Positions 1 to 5,470 of a DNA stretch of 6,807 nt are shown here, piece after piece. The first letter of the stretch is position 1. Every line of letters starts with the position of its first letter. Source of the stretch: SIG588 sp045654545 (GTDB taxonomy: Bacteria; Bacillota; Clostridia; Oscillospirales; Acutalibacteraceae); contig JAZONO010000155.1 in NCBI GenBank assembly GCA_045654545.1, positions 1 to 6,807 of the forward strand, given 5' to 3'. The position numbers were made by a program, and so were the translations under genes. The notes beneath the pieces were generated by a model. That model had not been told where the DNA came from and made no database searches. It saw nothing but the letters and a program-made list of their open reading frames with translations.

Positions 1-23
1 CGCCTGCCACCGACAACAAGCCG

Positions 24-64
24 AAAAGCATCGAAATTATGCCGTTTTAGGCGTGTTCGGATGC
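24..64 (-). terminator. Possible weak intrinsic terminator after the decarboxylase gene
   Basis: Read on the minus strand, the segment starts 12 bases after the decarboxylase stop codon. An outer stem pairs GCATC(C)GAA with TTCGATGC (one bulged C), an inner GCC/GGC pair closes a small loop, and TTTT follows. The stem is interrupted and the U-run is short, so termination may be weak or absent. If real, the decarboxylase subunit would be monocistronic. The same stretch contains an ATG (31 to 29) that could open a downstream gene, which is the competing reading. Confidence 0.3.
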
Positions 65-75
65 GTCTCCTCTGC

Positions 76-1209
76 TTACGCAAAGAACGCCAGAATCAAA
101 CCGCCGGCGATAACCGATGCGATCTGACCGGACACGTTGACACCAATGGAGTGCATGAGCAAGAAGTTTTGCGGATCTTCTTTCAGACCCATCTTGTGCA
201 CCACACGACCGGACATCGGGAAGGCAGAAATGCCGGCCGCACCGATCATCGGGTTGATCTTCTTACCTTCCGGCAGGAAGACGTTGATCACCTTTGCGAA
301 CACCACACCAAACGCGGTGTCGAAGATGAACGCCACCAGACCCAAACCGAGGATCAGCAAGGTGGCCGGATTCAGGAATTCCTCTGCCTGCATACGGCAC
401 GCAATGGTGATGCCGAGGAAGATGGTGATGAGATTTGCCAGCACGTTCTGTGCGGTCTCCGACAGGGAGTTAAGCACGCCGCATTCACGAATGAGGTTAC
501 CGAACATCAGGAAGCCGACCAGTGCCACCGATTCGGGTGCCACAATGCCGGCGATCATGGTGATGATGATCGGGAACAGGATACGGGTCAGTTTGGAGAC
601 CTTTTGCGGTGCATACGGCATACGGATCATACGCTCTTTTTTGGTGGTGAGCAACTTGATGACGGGGGGCTGAATGATCGGCACCAACGCCATATACGAA
701 TATGCCGCCACCATAATGGCGCCCGTAATGGGACTGGTGGGACCGAGCAGTTTGTTTGCCACCACAATTGCCGTCGGACCGTCTGCCGCACCGATGATGC
801 CGATGGATGCCGCCGCCTTGATGTCAAAGAACAGCGAGGCAATCACCAAGGTGGCAAAGATACCGAACTGTGCCGCCGCGCCGAAGATCATCAGCTTCGG
901 GTTCGAAAGCAGAGGACCGAAATCGATCATCGCACCGATACCGATGAACAAAATCAACGGAAACAGTTCGTTGGCGATACCGGCATTGAACAGAGTCGTG
1001 AGCGGCCCATGTTCGCCGATCGCACCCGAAAACGGCAGGTTCACAAGAATGGTGCCGAAGCCGAGCGGCAACAGCAGGGTGGGTTCCATATCGTGACGGA
1101 TTGCGAGATAGATCAGCACGCCGCCGATGATCCACATCACGATGTAACGCCAATCCGCCAACGCGCTGACGTTCGTGACGAGAAACCCGAGTTTTTCGAT
1201 GATCTCCAT
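76..1209 (-). CDS. Na+-translocating decarboxylase beta subunit (OadB/GcdB/MmdB family)
   Basis: Integral membrane subunit of a biotin-dependent Na+ pump. In the family it decarboxylates carboxybiotin delivered by the carrier subunit and couples this to Na+ export. The 377-residue product is almost entirely hydrophobic, with about ten to eleven membrane segments. Family signatures are clear: GIGAMIDFGPLLSNP at 90-104, GIIGAADGPTAI at 137-148 (D143 matches the conserved membrane aspartate of OadB), GNLIRECGV at 237-245, NPMIGAAGISAFPMSGRV at 319-336 with conserved N and S positions, and GVNVSGQIAS near the C-terminus. The start at 1209 is preferred over an in-frame ATG at 1242, because GAGAGG lies 10 bases before it and the 1242 ATG lies just past the leader terminator with no ribosome site. 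The sequence does not tell which acid is decarboxylated (oxaloacetate, methylmalonyl-CoA, glutaconyl-CoA or malonate). No alpha, gamma or biotin-carrier gene is in the window. The leader carries an Mn2+-type riboswitch. Confidence 0.95.
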   Translation of the reverse strand: MEIIEKLGFLVTNVSALADWRYIVMWIIGGVLIYLAIRHDMEPTLLLPLGFGTILVNLPFSGAIGEHGPLTTLFNAGIANELFPLILFIGIGAMIDFGPLLSNPKLMIFGAAAQFGIFATLVIASLFFDIKAAASIGIIGAADGPTAIVVANKLLGPTSPITGAIMVAAYSYMALVPIIQPPVIKLLTTKKERMIRMPYAPQKVSKLTRILFPIIITMIAGIVAPESVALVGFLMFGNLIRECGVLNSLSETAQNVLANLITIFLGITIACRMQAEEFLNPATLLILGLGLVAFIFDTAFGVVFAKVINVFLPEGKKINPMIGAAGISAFPMSGRVVHKMGLKEDPQNFLLMHSIGVNVSGQIASVIAGGLILAFFA

Positions 1210-1219
1210 CAATAAACAA

Positions 1220-1225
1220 CCTCTC
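1220..1225 (-). promoter_or_regulatory. Ribosome binding site that sets the decarboxylase start
   Basis: GAGAGG on the minus strand ends 10 bases before the ATG at 1209. It lies downstream of the leader terminator, so it is present only in read-through transcripts. It supports the 377-residue form rather than an 11-residue N-terminal extension (MQNRKKRGCLL) from the ATG at 1242. Confidence 0.7.
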
Positions 1226-1248
1226 TTTTTACGATTTTGCAAGGGAAC

Positions 1249-1288
1249 AAAAAAGACTTTTACCGTGGTGTGTCACGGTAAAAGTCTT
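1249..1288 (-). terminator. Riboswitch-controlled intrinsic terminator in the decarboxylase leader
   Basis: A perfect 15-bp stem (AAGACTTTTACCGTG paired with CACGGTAAAAGTCTT; arms 1288-1274 and 1267-1253) closes a six-base loop. It ends in a run of six U counting the last two bases of the stem, read on the minus strand. The 5' arm overlaps the conserved GCAAGAC segment and the 3' strand of P1 of the preceding aptamer. Aptamer folding and termination should therefore be mutually exclusive, the arrangement of a ligand-ON transcriptional switch. Confidence 0.9.
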
Positions 1289-1374
1289 GCCGTTTCAGAC
1301 CGACAGCGGAGCTTTCGCCCGTATTGACGCCGTCTGCCGCACGAAAATACCGTGCCGGCTACTCCCTTTTGACC
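1277..1374 (-). promoter_or_regulatory. yybP-ykoY: yybP-ykoY (Mn2+) riboswitch aptamer
   Basis: Minus-strand RNA shows the family's hallmark segments in order. GGUCAAAAG (P1 5' strand, 1374-1366) runs into GGGAGUAGC. Next comes hairpin P2, GCCG(G)CACG with CGUGCGGC. P3 follows: GACGGC pairs with GCUGUC, flanking the conserved loop CGUCAAUACG and a GGGC-GAAA-GCUC tip with a GNRA tetraloop. The aptamer closes with GCAAGA plus CUUUUACC, the P1 3' strand (1290-1277). P1 pairs with one bulged C. In the known family the two conserved loops dock and sandwich Mn2+ and Mg2+. The predicted start of transcription (about 1375) coincides with the 5' end of P1. The downstream gene is a Na+ decarboxylase subunit, not the usual Mn2+ exporter. 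The Na+ and other ion riboswitch classes are alternatives, but the loop sequences fit yybP-ykoY better. Confidence 0.85.
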
Positions 1375-1381
1375 GTAGTTT

Positions 1382-1409
1382 ATTGTACCACATTTTCGAA
1401 AAAAAGCAA
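1382..1409 (-). promoter_or_regulatory. Sigma-A-type promoter of the decarboxylase leader
   Basis: On the minus strand, TTGCTT (1409-1404) and TACAAT (1387-1382) are separated by 16 bases. The expected start near 1375 places the first transcribed base next to the riboswitch P1. The -35 box is built from the last stem bases and first U-tract bases of the glycosidase terminator. Confidence 0.7.
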
Positions 1410-1437
1410 GCCTTTCTTTCAAAAAAGAAAGGCTTGC
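1399..1437 (-). terminator. Intrinsic terminator of the GH2 glycosidase gene
   Basis: The stem begins 13 bases after the TAA of the glycosidase. It is a perfect 14-bp stem (GCAAGCCTTTCTTT and complement, arms 1437-1424 and 1419-1406) with a four-base loop, followed by seven U on the minus strand. It separates the glycosidase transcript from the decarboxylase unit and overlaps the latter's -35 box. Confidence 0.9.
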
Positions 1438-1450
1438 CGTAAAGATGTCT

Positions 1451-3700
1451 TTACTTGCGGGGCTTACGGATGCGGTTGAGCTGCTTGTTCATCTTCAGCA
1501 GATCTTCCTTTGTGAAGGTAATGTTCATCATGCCGATCAAACTTGTGAGTCGCAGCACGGTGAAGCCACCCATCATCTGCATCATATCTTCCGACAGTTC
1601 AAAGCCCATTGCTTCCTTCTTCTTGCCGTCGCCATTGCCGCCCATCGCCTTTTTAATCTTCAAGCCGACCTTGGCAAACCACAGCTTACCGCGGAAAGTC
1701 GCCATAATGTCGGAGATCTTATCGTTCAGCGAGAAACGTCCTTCGGGGGCTTCCACATCGAACCAGTTGAGCACCGCACCCTTCTCTTTCAGAATGTAGT
1801 CCTGGTTCATCTCGTCCACCTTGCGGATAGTGCCCTCGTCTTTGAGGTCGCCTGCCACCGCGGTGACGGTGGATTCGCCCACGTTCGGCACGTCGAAGTA
1901 GAAGAAGTGATCGTCTGCCGCTTTTTTGCCCAGCGACTTACCGTTCACAAACAGTTCCACTTCCGGTTGGTTGGAGTACACCGTCACACGGGTGGTCTCC
2001 TCCACACGGTCGATGTAGCGCTTGCCGCACAAATGCACGAACGGTTCATCCGACAACCACGCTTTGTAGGCATAGAACGCATCCTTTTTGTATTTACGGT
2101 CCATCGTGACAAGACCCTTGTGGTTTTGTCCGTTTTCGCCGCCTTCCGCACGGGCATCCGCACCGAAGTCAAACATATTCCACACGTGTGTCGCCCAGAT
2201 GTACGGACGGGTGAACAACTGCTTGATCAATTCCTCGTGATAGTACGCCTGATATTCCTCGGTATAGTCGCCCTGACGGGGATCGGAAGTGTGCCAGTCC
2301 AGCGCTTCACAACCATATTCGCTGACACCGATCGGCTTGTTCGGATACTTCGCGTGGAACTTATCAAACCACGGGCCGTTCATCGAGGTGTCGCCGCCGT
2401 ACCAACCGAAATAGTGGTTGTAGGACACCACGTCCGAAATGTGCACGTACTCTTCGTCCATGCCGCACATCGACACGCACGCCACGGTGGTGAGACGGGT
2501 GGGATCCATCTCGTGCACCATGTTGTTCAGCACGCGGTGGTTATCGAGCAGATCGGGATCTTTCGCACCGCTCATGGTGATCTCGTTGGAGAGACCCCAC
2601 ACCACGATGGATGCGTGGTTATAGTTCTGCACGATGAGTTCTTTCATCTGCGAGATAGTGTTCTCACGACCGCCGGGCAGGTGCTTCGAGATATACGGAA
2701 TTTCCGCCCAGATGACCAAACCTTTTTCGTCACACAGATCGTAGAAATACTGGTCGTGCTGATAGTGCGCCAAACGAATGGTGGTGGCGCCGACTTCCAT
2801 AATGAGGTCGATATCCTCCGCGTGGTGTTCCGGCAACAACGCGTTACCGATGCCCAAACGGTCTTGGTGACGGGACACACCGCGCAACGGATAGTCCTTA
2901 CCGTTCAAAATAAACCCGCGTTCGGGATCGATGGCGAAGGTGCGGCAACCAAACCGTGCAGACACTTCGTCCAGCACCGCGCCGCCGCGCGACAGCGTGG
3001 CTTTGGCGGTGTAGAGATACGGGTCAATGCGCCCGTTCCACAGATGCACCGCAGGGATCGCCAAGGTGACCTTGGTGTCCGCCGTTGTGGCGGTCGCCAC
3101 CGTGTTGCCTTCACGGTCGGTCACGGTATAGGTGATTTCGTCACCCTGTGCCGCGTTTGCGATGTACACTTCGATCTCAACGTCGGCATCCACCCCGTTC
3201 ACCTTCGGGGTGACCTTCAAGCCGGAAGTGCCGTAATAGGCGAGTTCAAAGTGGGTGTCCTGCACGGCGATGATGTTCACGCCGCGATACAGACCGCCGT
3301 AGAAGGTGAAGTCCGCCATCTGCGGATAGACCTGTTCGTTCGGGGCGTTATCCACTGCGATCGCGATCTCGTTTTCTTCGTCGAGTGCATCGGTAATGTC
3401 CACACGCCAGATGGAATAGCCACCGTCGTGGTGCGCAAGCGAAGTGCCGTTCACATACACGTCCGCCGAAGAGTTCGCCGCTTTGATTTCAAGGAAGTAA
3501 CGGTCTGCCGCAGGCAGGTCGGCTTTGGCAAGCGCCTTTTTATAGATGCAGGTGCCGCGGAAATAGTCGTTACCGCCGTCCTGTCCGTCGGTCGCGTTCC
3601 AGGTGTGAGGCAACGAAACCGCCTCGCCGCCGCTCACCGTAACGTCGGCCGTATCCTTCAAAAACAGCCAGTTTTCATTCCAGTTGATAATTTGTCTCAT
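1451..3700 (-). CDS. Glycoside hydrolase family 2 beta-glycosidase, probably beta-galactosidase, cytosolic
   Basis: Hydrolyses a terminal beta-glycosidic bond with retention; most likely a beta-galactosidase, but beta-glucuronidase-like activity cannot be excluded. The 749 residues show the GH2 order: an N-terminal jelly-roll sugar-binding domain (about 1-150), an immunoglobulin-like domain (about 155-255) and a TIM barrel (about 258-550). Barrel landmarks are GVSRHQD at 274-280, the acid/base pair N372-E373 in GLSNE, the nucleophile E461 in GVSEYG, and NHKG at 526-529. A further beta-sandwich spans about 560-625. A tail of about 120 residues, lysine- and methionine-rich, ends in RIRKPRK and is not part of the usual GH2 core. 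There is no signal peptide, fitting intracellular cleavage of a sugar brought in by the symporter just upstream. The start is firm: GGAGG (3711-3707) lies six bases before the ATG. The gene has its own candidate promoter and a strong terminator. Confidence 0.93.
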   Translation of the reverse strand: MRQIINWNENWLFLKDTADVTVSGGEAVSLPHTWNATDGQDGGNDYFRGTCIYKKALAKADLPAADRYFLEIKAANSSADVYVNGTSLAHHDGGYSIWRVDITDALDEENEIAIAVDNAPNEQVYPQMADFTFYGGLYRGVNIIAVQDTHFELAYYGTSGLKVTPKVNGVDADVEIEVYIANAAQGDEITYTVTDREGNTVATATTADTKVTLAIPAVHLWNGRIDPYLYTAKATLSRGGAVLDEVSARFGCRTFAIDPERGFILNGKDYPLRGVSRHQDRLGIGNALLPEHHAEDIDLIMEVGATTIRLAHYQHDQYFYDLCDEKGLVIWAEIPYISKHLPGGRENTISQMKELIVQNYNHASIVVWGLSNEITMSGAKDPDLLDNHRVLNNMVHEMDPTRLTTVACVSMCGMDEEYVHISDVVSYNHYFGWYGGDTSMNGPWFDKFHAKYPNKPIGVSEYGCEALDWHTSDPRQGDYTEEYQAYYHEELIKQLFTRPYIWATHVWNMFDFGADARAEGGENGQNHKGLVTMDRKYKKDAFYAYKAWLSDEPFVHLCGKRYIDRVEETTRVTVYSNQPEVELFVNGKSLGKKAADDHFFYFDVPNVGESTVTAVAGDLKDEGTIRKVDEMNQDYILKEKGAVLNWFDVEAPEGRFSLNDKISDIMATFRGKLWFAKVGLKIKKAMGGNGDGKKKEAMGFELSEDMMQMMGGFTVLRLTSLIGMMNITFTKEDLLKMNKQLNRIRKPRK

Positions 3701-3731
3701 ATTTGTCCTCCGTTTGCAAAATCACAAGGTC

Positions 3732-3760
3732 ATTATACACCGTTTCAAGATGTAAAATAT
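3732..3760 (-). promoter_or_regulatory. Candidate promoter of the GH2 glycosidase
   Basis: A consensus -10 box TATAAT (3737-3732) stands 31 bases before the glycosidase ATG. At 17-base spacing the -35 position (3760-3755) reads ATATTT, a poor match, so the promoter may need an activator or upstream A/T tracts. It follows a hairpin after the symporter gene, suggesting independent expression from the same regulon. Confidence 0.5.
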
Positions 3761-3780
3761 AAATTTTTTGGAAATTTACA
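3751..3780. repeat. AT-rich 30-bp segment bounded by TGTAAA / TTTACA
   Basis: TGTAAA (3751-3756) and TTTACA (3775-3780) form a 6-bp inverted repeat around an 18-base A/T-rich centre, overlapping the weak -35 of the glycosidase promoter. It could be an operator or simply low-complexity A/T sequence; chance occurrence is quite possible in DNA of this composition. Confidence 0.25.
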
Positions 3781-3781
3781 A

Positions 3782-3817
3782 GAAATGTTCGGCCGTGCAG
3801 TCACGACCGAACATTTC
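3782..3817 (-). terminator. Hairpin, likely terminator, after the symporter gene
   Basis: The stem begins 12 bases after the symporter stop codon. A 16-bp stem with one mismatch (arms 3817-3802 and 3797-3782, GAAATGTTCGG and complement) closes a four-base CAGT-type loop. On the minus strand the sequence after the stem is only moderately U-rich (TTTC then TTGT), so termination may be partial, allowing some read-through into the glycosidase gene. Confidence 0.6.
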
Positions 3818-3829
3818 CGCAAAGCAAAC

Positions 3830-5263
3830 TTATTCGGTAGCGACGAGTTCTTCCGCCTCTTCCTCACGGCCGAGGTCACGGTTCATGGCCGCCAAGGTCT
3901 TCTTATCCAAGTTGTAGATCAACCCTAAGCCGATGAACTGCAGGATCGCCGAGAACATATAGGTTGCCGCCACGATGTAGCGCATGTTCAGTGCCACCGC
4001 CCACGTCTGGTTGCCTTCGTTGGCACCGACGTAACCGAACGCCACCATGATGATCAGCACAAGCGAGGGGCCGATGCCCTGCGCCAACTTACGGAAGAAG
4101 GAGTGCAACGAGTACACGGTGCCTTCCTCACGGGTGCCGAACTTCCACTCGTTGTAGTCGATCGCATCGCCCATCATTGCCCACGACACGGTGGAATAGA
4201 TGCCAAGACCCAGCGAGAACACGAGCTGGCAAACGATGTAGACGACAAGATCGAGGTTGGTGTTTTTGGGCATCACAACGAACAGACCGCAGCCTGCCAC
4301 GATGGAGCAGATGGAGCCGAAGGTTGCGAGTTCCTTTTTGCCGAACTTCGCCACCGCTTTACGCGCCAAGGGAGTGAACACCACGATCGGGATCATGGCA
4401 AACAACTGCACGATACCCGAGATCTGCACGTTGTTGTAGTAGGACTGGAACACGACCGTAACCGCCGTGGCCGCACCCTGCATACCGATGAACATACCCA
4501 TCGCCGCCACCGTAGCACCGACAGCAGGACGGTTCTTCACAAAGTTGCCGAACGCTTTGAACACGTTAAACTTCGGCGCCTCTTCATTCAGCGCAACCGA
4601 GGTATCCACACGGATCTCGGTGTTGCGGATCATGAACTGGAAGCAGATGAAGCCGAGCGCACCCATGATGAGCGCCGCAATGAACACGCGCTCACCGATC
4701 AGGTTATCGTTGCTGTCGTAAATGATGAAGGGCAGGATCACCATCGGCAACATGTTGCCGAAGATGGAACCGACCGAACGCCACGCCGACAGCGAAGCAC
4801 GGTCTTTTACGTCGTTGGAGATGAGGGACAAAAGCGAGCCGTAGGGCACGTTTGCCACGGTGTAGAACGCATCCCACACCACGTAACCGGCGATGAAGAT
4901 GATCGCCTTTGCCCACACGGGAGCGGCCGGGAAGGGCAAGAAGCAGCACGCGCCGCCCACGATCAAGCCGATCGAACCTGCCCAGATGTAGGTCAGGAAC
5001 TTGTTGCGTTTGTACTGATGCTTATCGGCGTCCACGATCGAACCGATCAGCGGATCGTTGATGGCATCCCACACCTGCACCACGATCAGGAGCAGGGCAT
5101 ACCACAGATCCATCTTCATGAACTGGGTCCAGAAAATGGCCATGGTGCTCTTGAGTGCAAAACTCATGTTGCAACCGAGGTCGCCGGCTGCATACGCGAG
5201 GCAGTCGCGCATACCGAACTTACGGTGTCCGTTGGCGTCCAATTGGACGGGCTTTTTCGCCAT
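3830..5263 (-). CDS. GPH-family glycoside:cation symporter (MFS superfamily)
   Basis: Inner-membrane symporter that takes up a glycoside with Na+ or H+ (family of MelB, LacS, XylP and UidB). Its 477 residues, typical family length, give about twelve membrane segments. The helix II motif WDAINDPLIG (65-74) carries D66 and D70, matching the cation-site aspartates of MelB, followed by GSIVD. The C-terminal half has the family signature GDAIDYNEWKFGTREEG (365-381) leading into SFFRKLAQGIG (388-398). The tail is strongly acidic (EEEAEEL). There is no fused IIA domain as in streptococcal LacS. AGAGGA (5276-5271) lies seven bases before the ATG and fixes the start. It is divergent from the AraC-type regulator and lies 129 bases upstream of the GH2 gene, which together point to uptake of a beta-galactoside or beta-glucuronide. 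The exact sugar and coupling ion cannot be read from the sequence. Confidence 0.93.
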   Translation of the reverse strand: MAKKPVQLDANGHRKFGMRDCLAYAAGDLGCNMSFALKSTMAIFWTQFMKMDLWYALLLIVVQVWDAINDPLIGSIVDADKHQYKRNKFLTYIWAGSIGLIVGGACCFLPFPAAPVWAKAIIFIAGYVVWDAFYTVANVPYGSLLSLISNDVKDRASLSAWRSVGSIFGNMLPMVILPFIIYDSNDNLIGERVFIAALIMGALGFICFQFMIRNTEIRVDTSVALNEEAPKFNVFKAFGNFVKNRPAVGATVAAMGMFIGMQGAATAVTVVFQSYYNNVQISGIVQLFAMIPIVVFTPLARKAVAKFGKKELATFGSICSIVAGCGLFVVMPKNTNLDLVVYIVCQLVFSLGLGIYSTVSWAMMGDAIDYNEWKFGTREEGTVYSLHSFFRKLAQGIGPSLVLIIMVAFGYVGANEGNQTWAVALNMRYIVAATYMFSAILQFIGLGLIYNLDKKTLAAMNRDLGREEEAEELVATE

Positions 5264-5280
5264 ATTTGTTTCCTCTTTTC

Positions 5281-5321
5281 ACTGTATATTTGGGTGCCGA
5301 ACAGCTTTCGCCGGTTACAGT
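5281..5321. repeat. Inverted repeat ACTGTA / TACAGT around the symporter transcription start
   Basis: ACTGTA (5281-5286) and TACAGT (5316-5321) are exact inverted copies whose starts are 35 bases apart. The distal copy overlaps the candidate -10 box of the symporter. Between them the minus-strand sequence includes GCGAAAGC, a small stable hairpin in the 5' leader. Possible operator; short arms mean chance cannot be excluded. Confidence 0.3.
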
Positions 5322-5347
5322 ATATAGTAGATTCAATGTGTTTTGTT
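5319..5347 (-). promoter_or_regulatory. Candidate activator-dependent promoter of the symporter
   Basis: On the minus strand, TATACT (5324-5319) is a good -10 box. The -35 position at 17-base spacing (5347-5342) reads AACAAA, far from consensus. A weak -35 directly bordered by a set of direct repeats (5349-5402) is what is expected where an AraC-type activator recruits RNA polymerase. Leader length would be about 50 bases. Confidence 0.45.
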
Positions 5348-5348
5348 A

Positions 5349-5402
5349 GTATTTTTTTCATCATATTTTGTATTTTTTTGATATTTTCCGTATTTTGGTC
5401 AT
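5349..5402. repeat. Three 13-bp direct repeats between divergent promoters, probable AraC-family binding sites
   Basis: Plus-strand copies are GTATTTTTTTCAT (5349-5361), GTATTTTTTTGAT (5370-5382) and GTATTTTGGTCAT (5390-5402). They differ from each other at one to three positions. Start-to-start distances are 21 and 20 bp, about two helical turns, so all lie on one face of the DNA. The first two also share a following ATATTTT-like segment. Copy 1 ends one base from the symporter -35 and copy 3 touches the regulator's -35 (5402). AraC-family activators commonly bind direct repeats about 21 bp apart next to the -35. The T-tracts could also act as UP elements or bend DNA. Confidence 0.6.
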
Positions 5403-5430
5403 TGTTTTTCCATAAAAAGTATGGTATGAT
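5402..5430 (+). promoter_or_regulatory. Promoter of the AraC-family regulator gene
   Basis: TTGTTT (5402-5407), 17 bases, then TATGAT (5425-5430) preceded by TGG, which makes an extended -10 (TGnTATGAT). This is the best promoter in the divergent region and predicts a leader of about 34 bases. The third direct repeat abuts its -35, so autoregulation is plausible. Confidence 0.7.
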
Positions 5431-5470
5431 TCAAATAACATTTGGATTTTTTGTGAAAGGTGGGTGCGCT

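Noticed and set aside
1..31. Start of a further minus-strand gene at ATG 31 (MLFGLLSVAG)
   Set aside because: Only ten codons are in the window, no ribosome site precedes the ATG, and it overlaps a possible terminator hairpin. The AGAGGAG just after the decarboxylase stop has no start codon at a suitable distance.
61..1215. 384-residue plus-strand frame opposite the decarboxylase
   Set aside because: Antisense shadow with Q, D, H and R-rich composition; the minus-strand protein has all OadB family signatures.
3732..3750. Catabolite-responsive element (cre) near the glycosidase promoter, around the ACCGTTTCAA sequence
   Set aside because: Aligned to the cre consensus on either strand it has four or more mismatches at conserved positions.
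3751..3770. A further copy of the GTATTTTTTTSAT repeat before the glycosidase (TATTTTACATC on the minus strand)
   Set aside because: It matches only with a two-base gap in an A/T-rich stretch and lies in the opposite orientation to the gene compared with the symporter repeats, so it is not distinguishable from chance.
1445..3928. 827-residue open frame on the plus strand opposite the glycosidase
   Set aside because: Antisense shadow. The glycosidase has clear GH2 motifs, a ribosome site and a terminator, and the translated antisense is rich in H, R and V without recognisable domains. It stays open because the real gene rarely uses TTA, CTA and TCA codons.
4103..5470. Long plus-strand N-terminal extension of the AraC regulator across the symporter gene
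   Set aside because: The first 456 codons are antisense to the symporter and then pass through the AT-rich spacer. The promoter at 5402-5430 and ribosome site at 5456-5464 place the real start at 5471.
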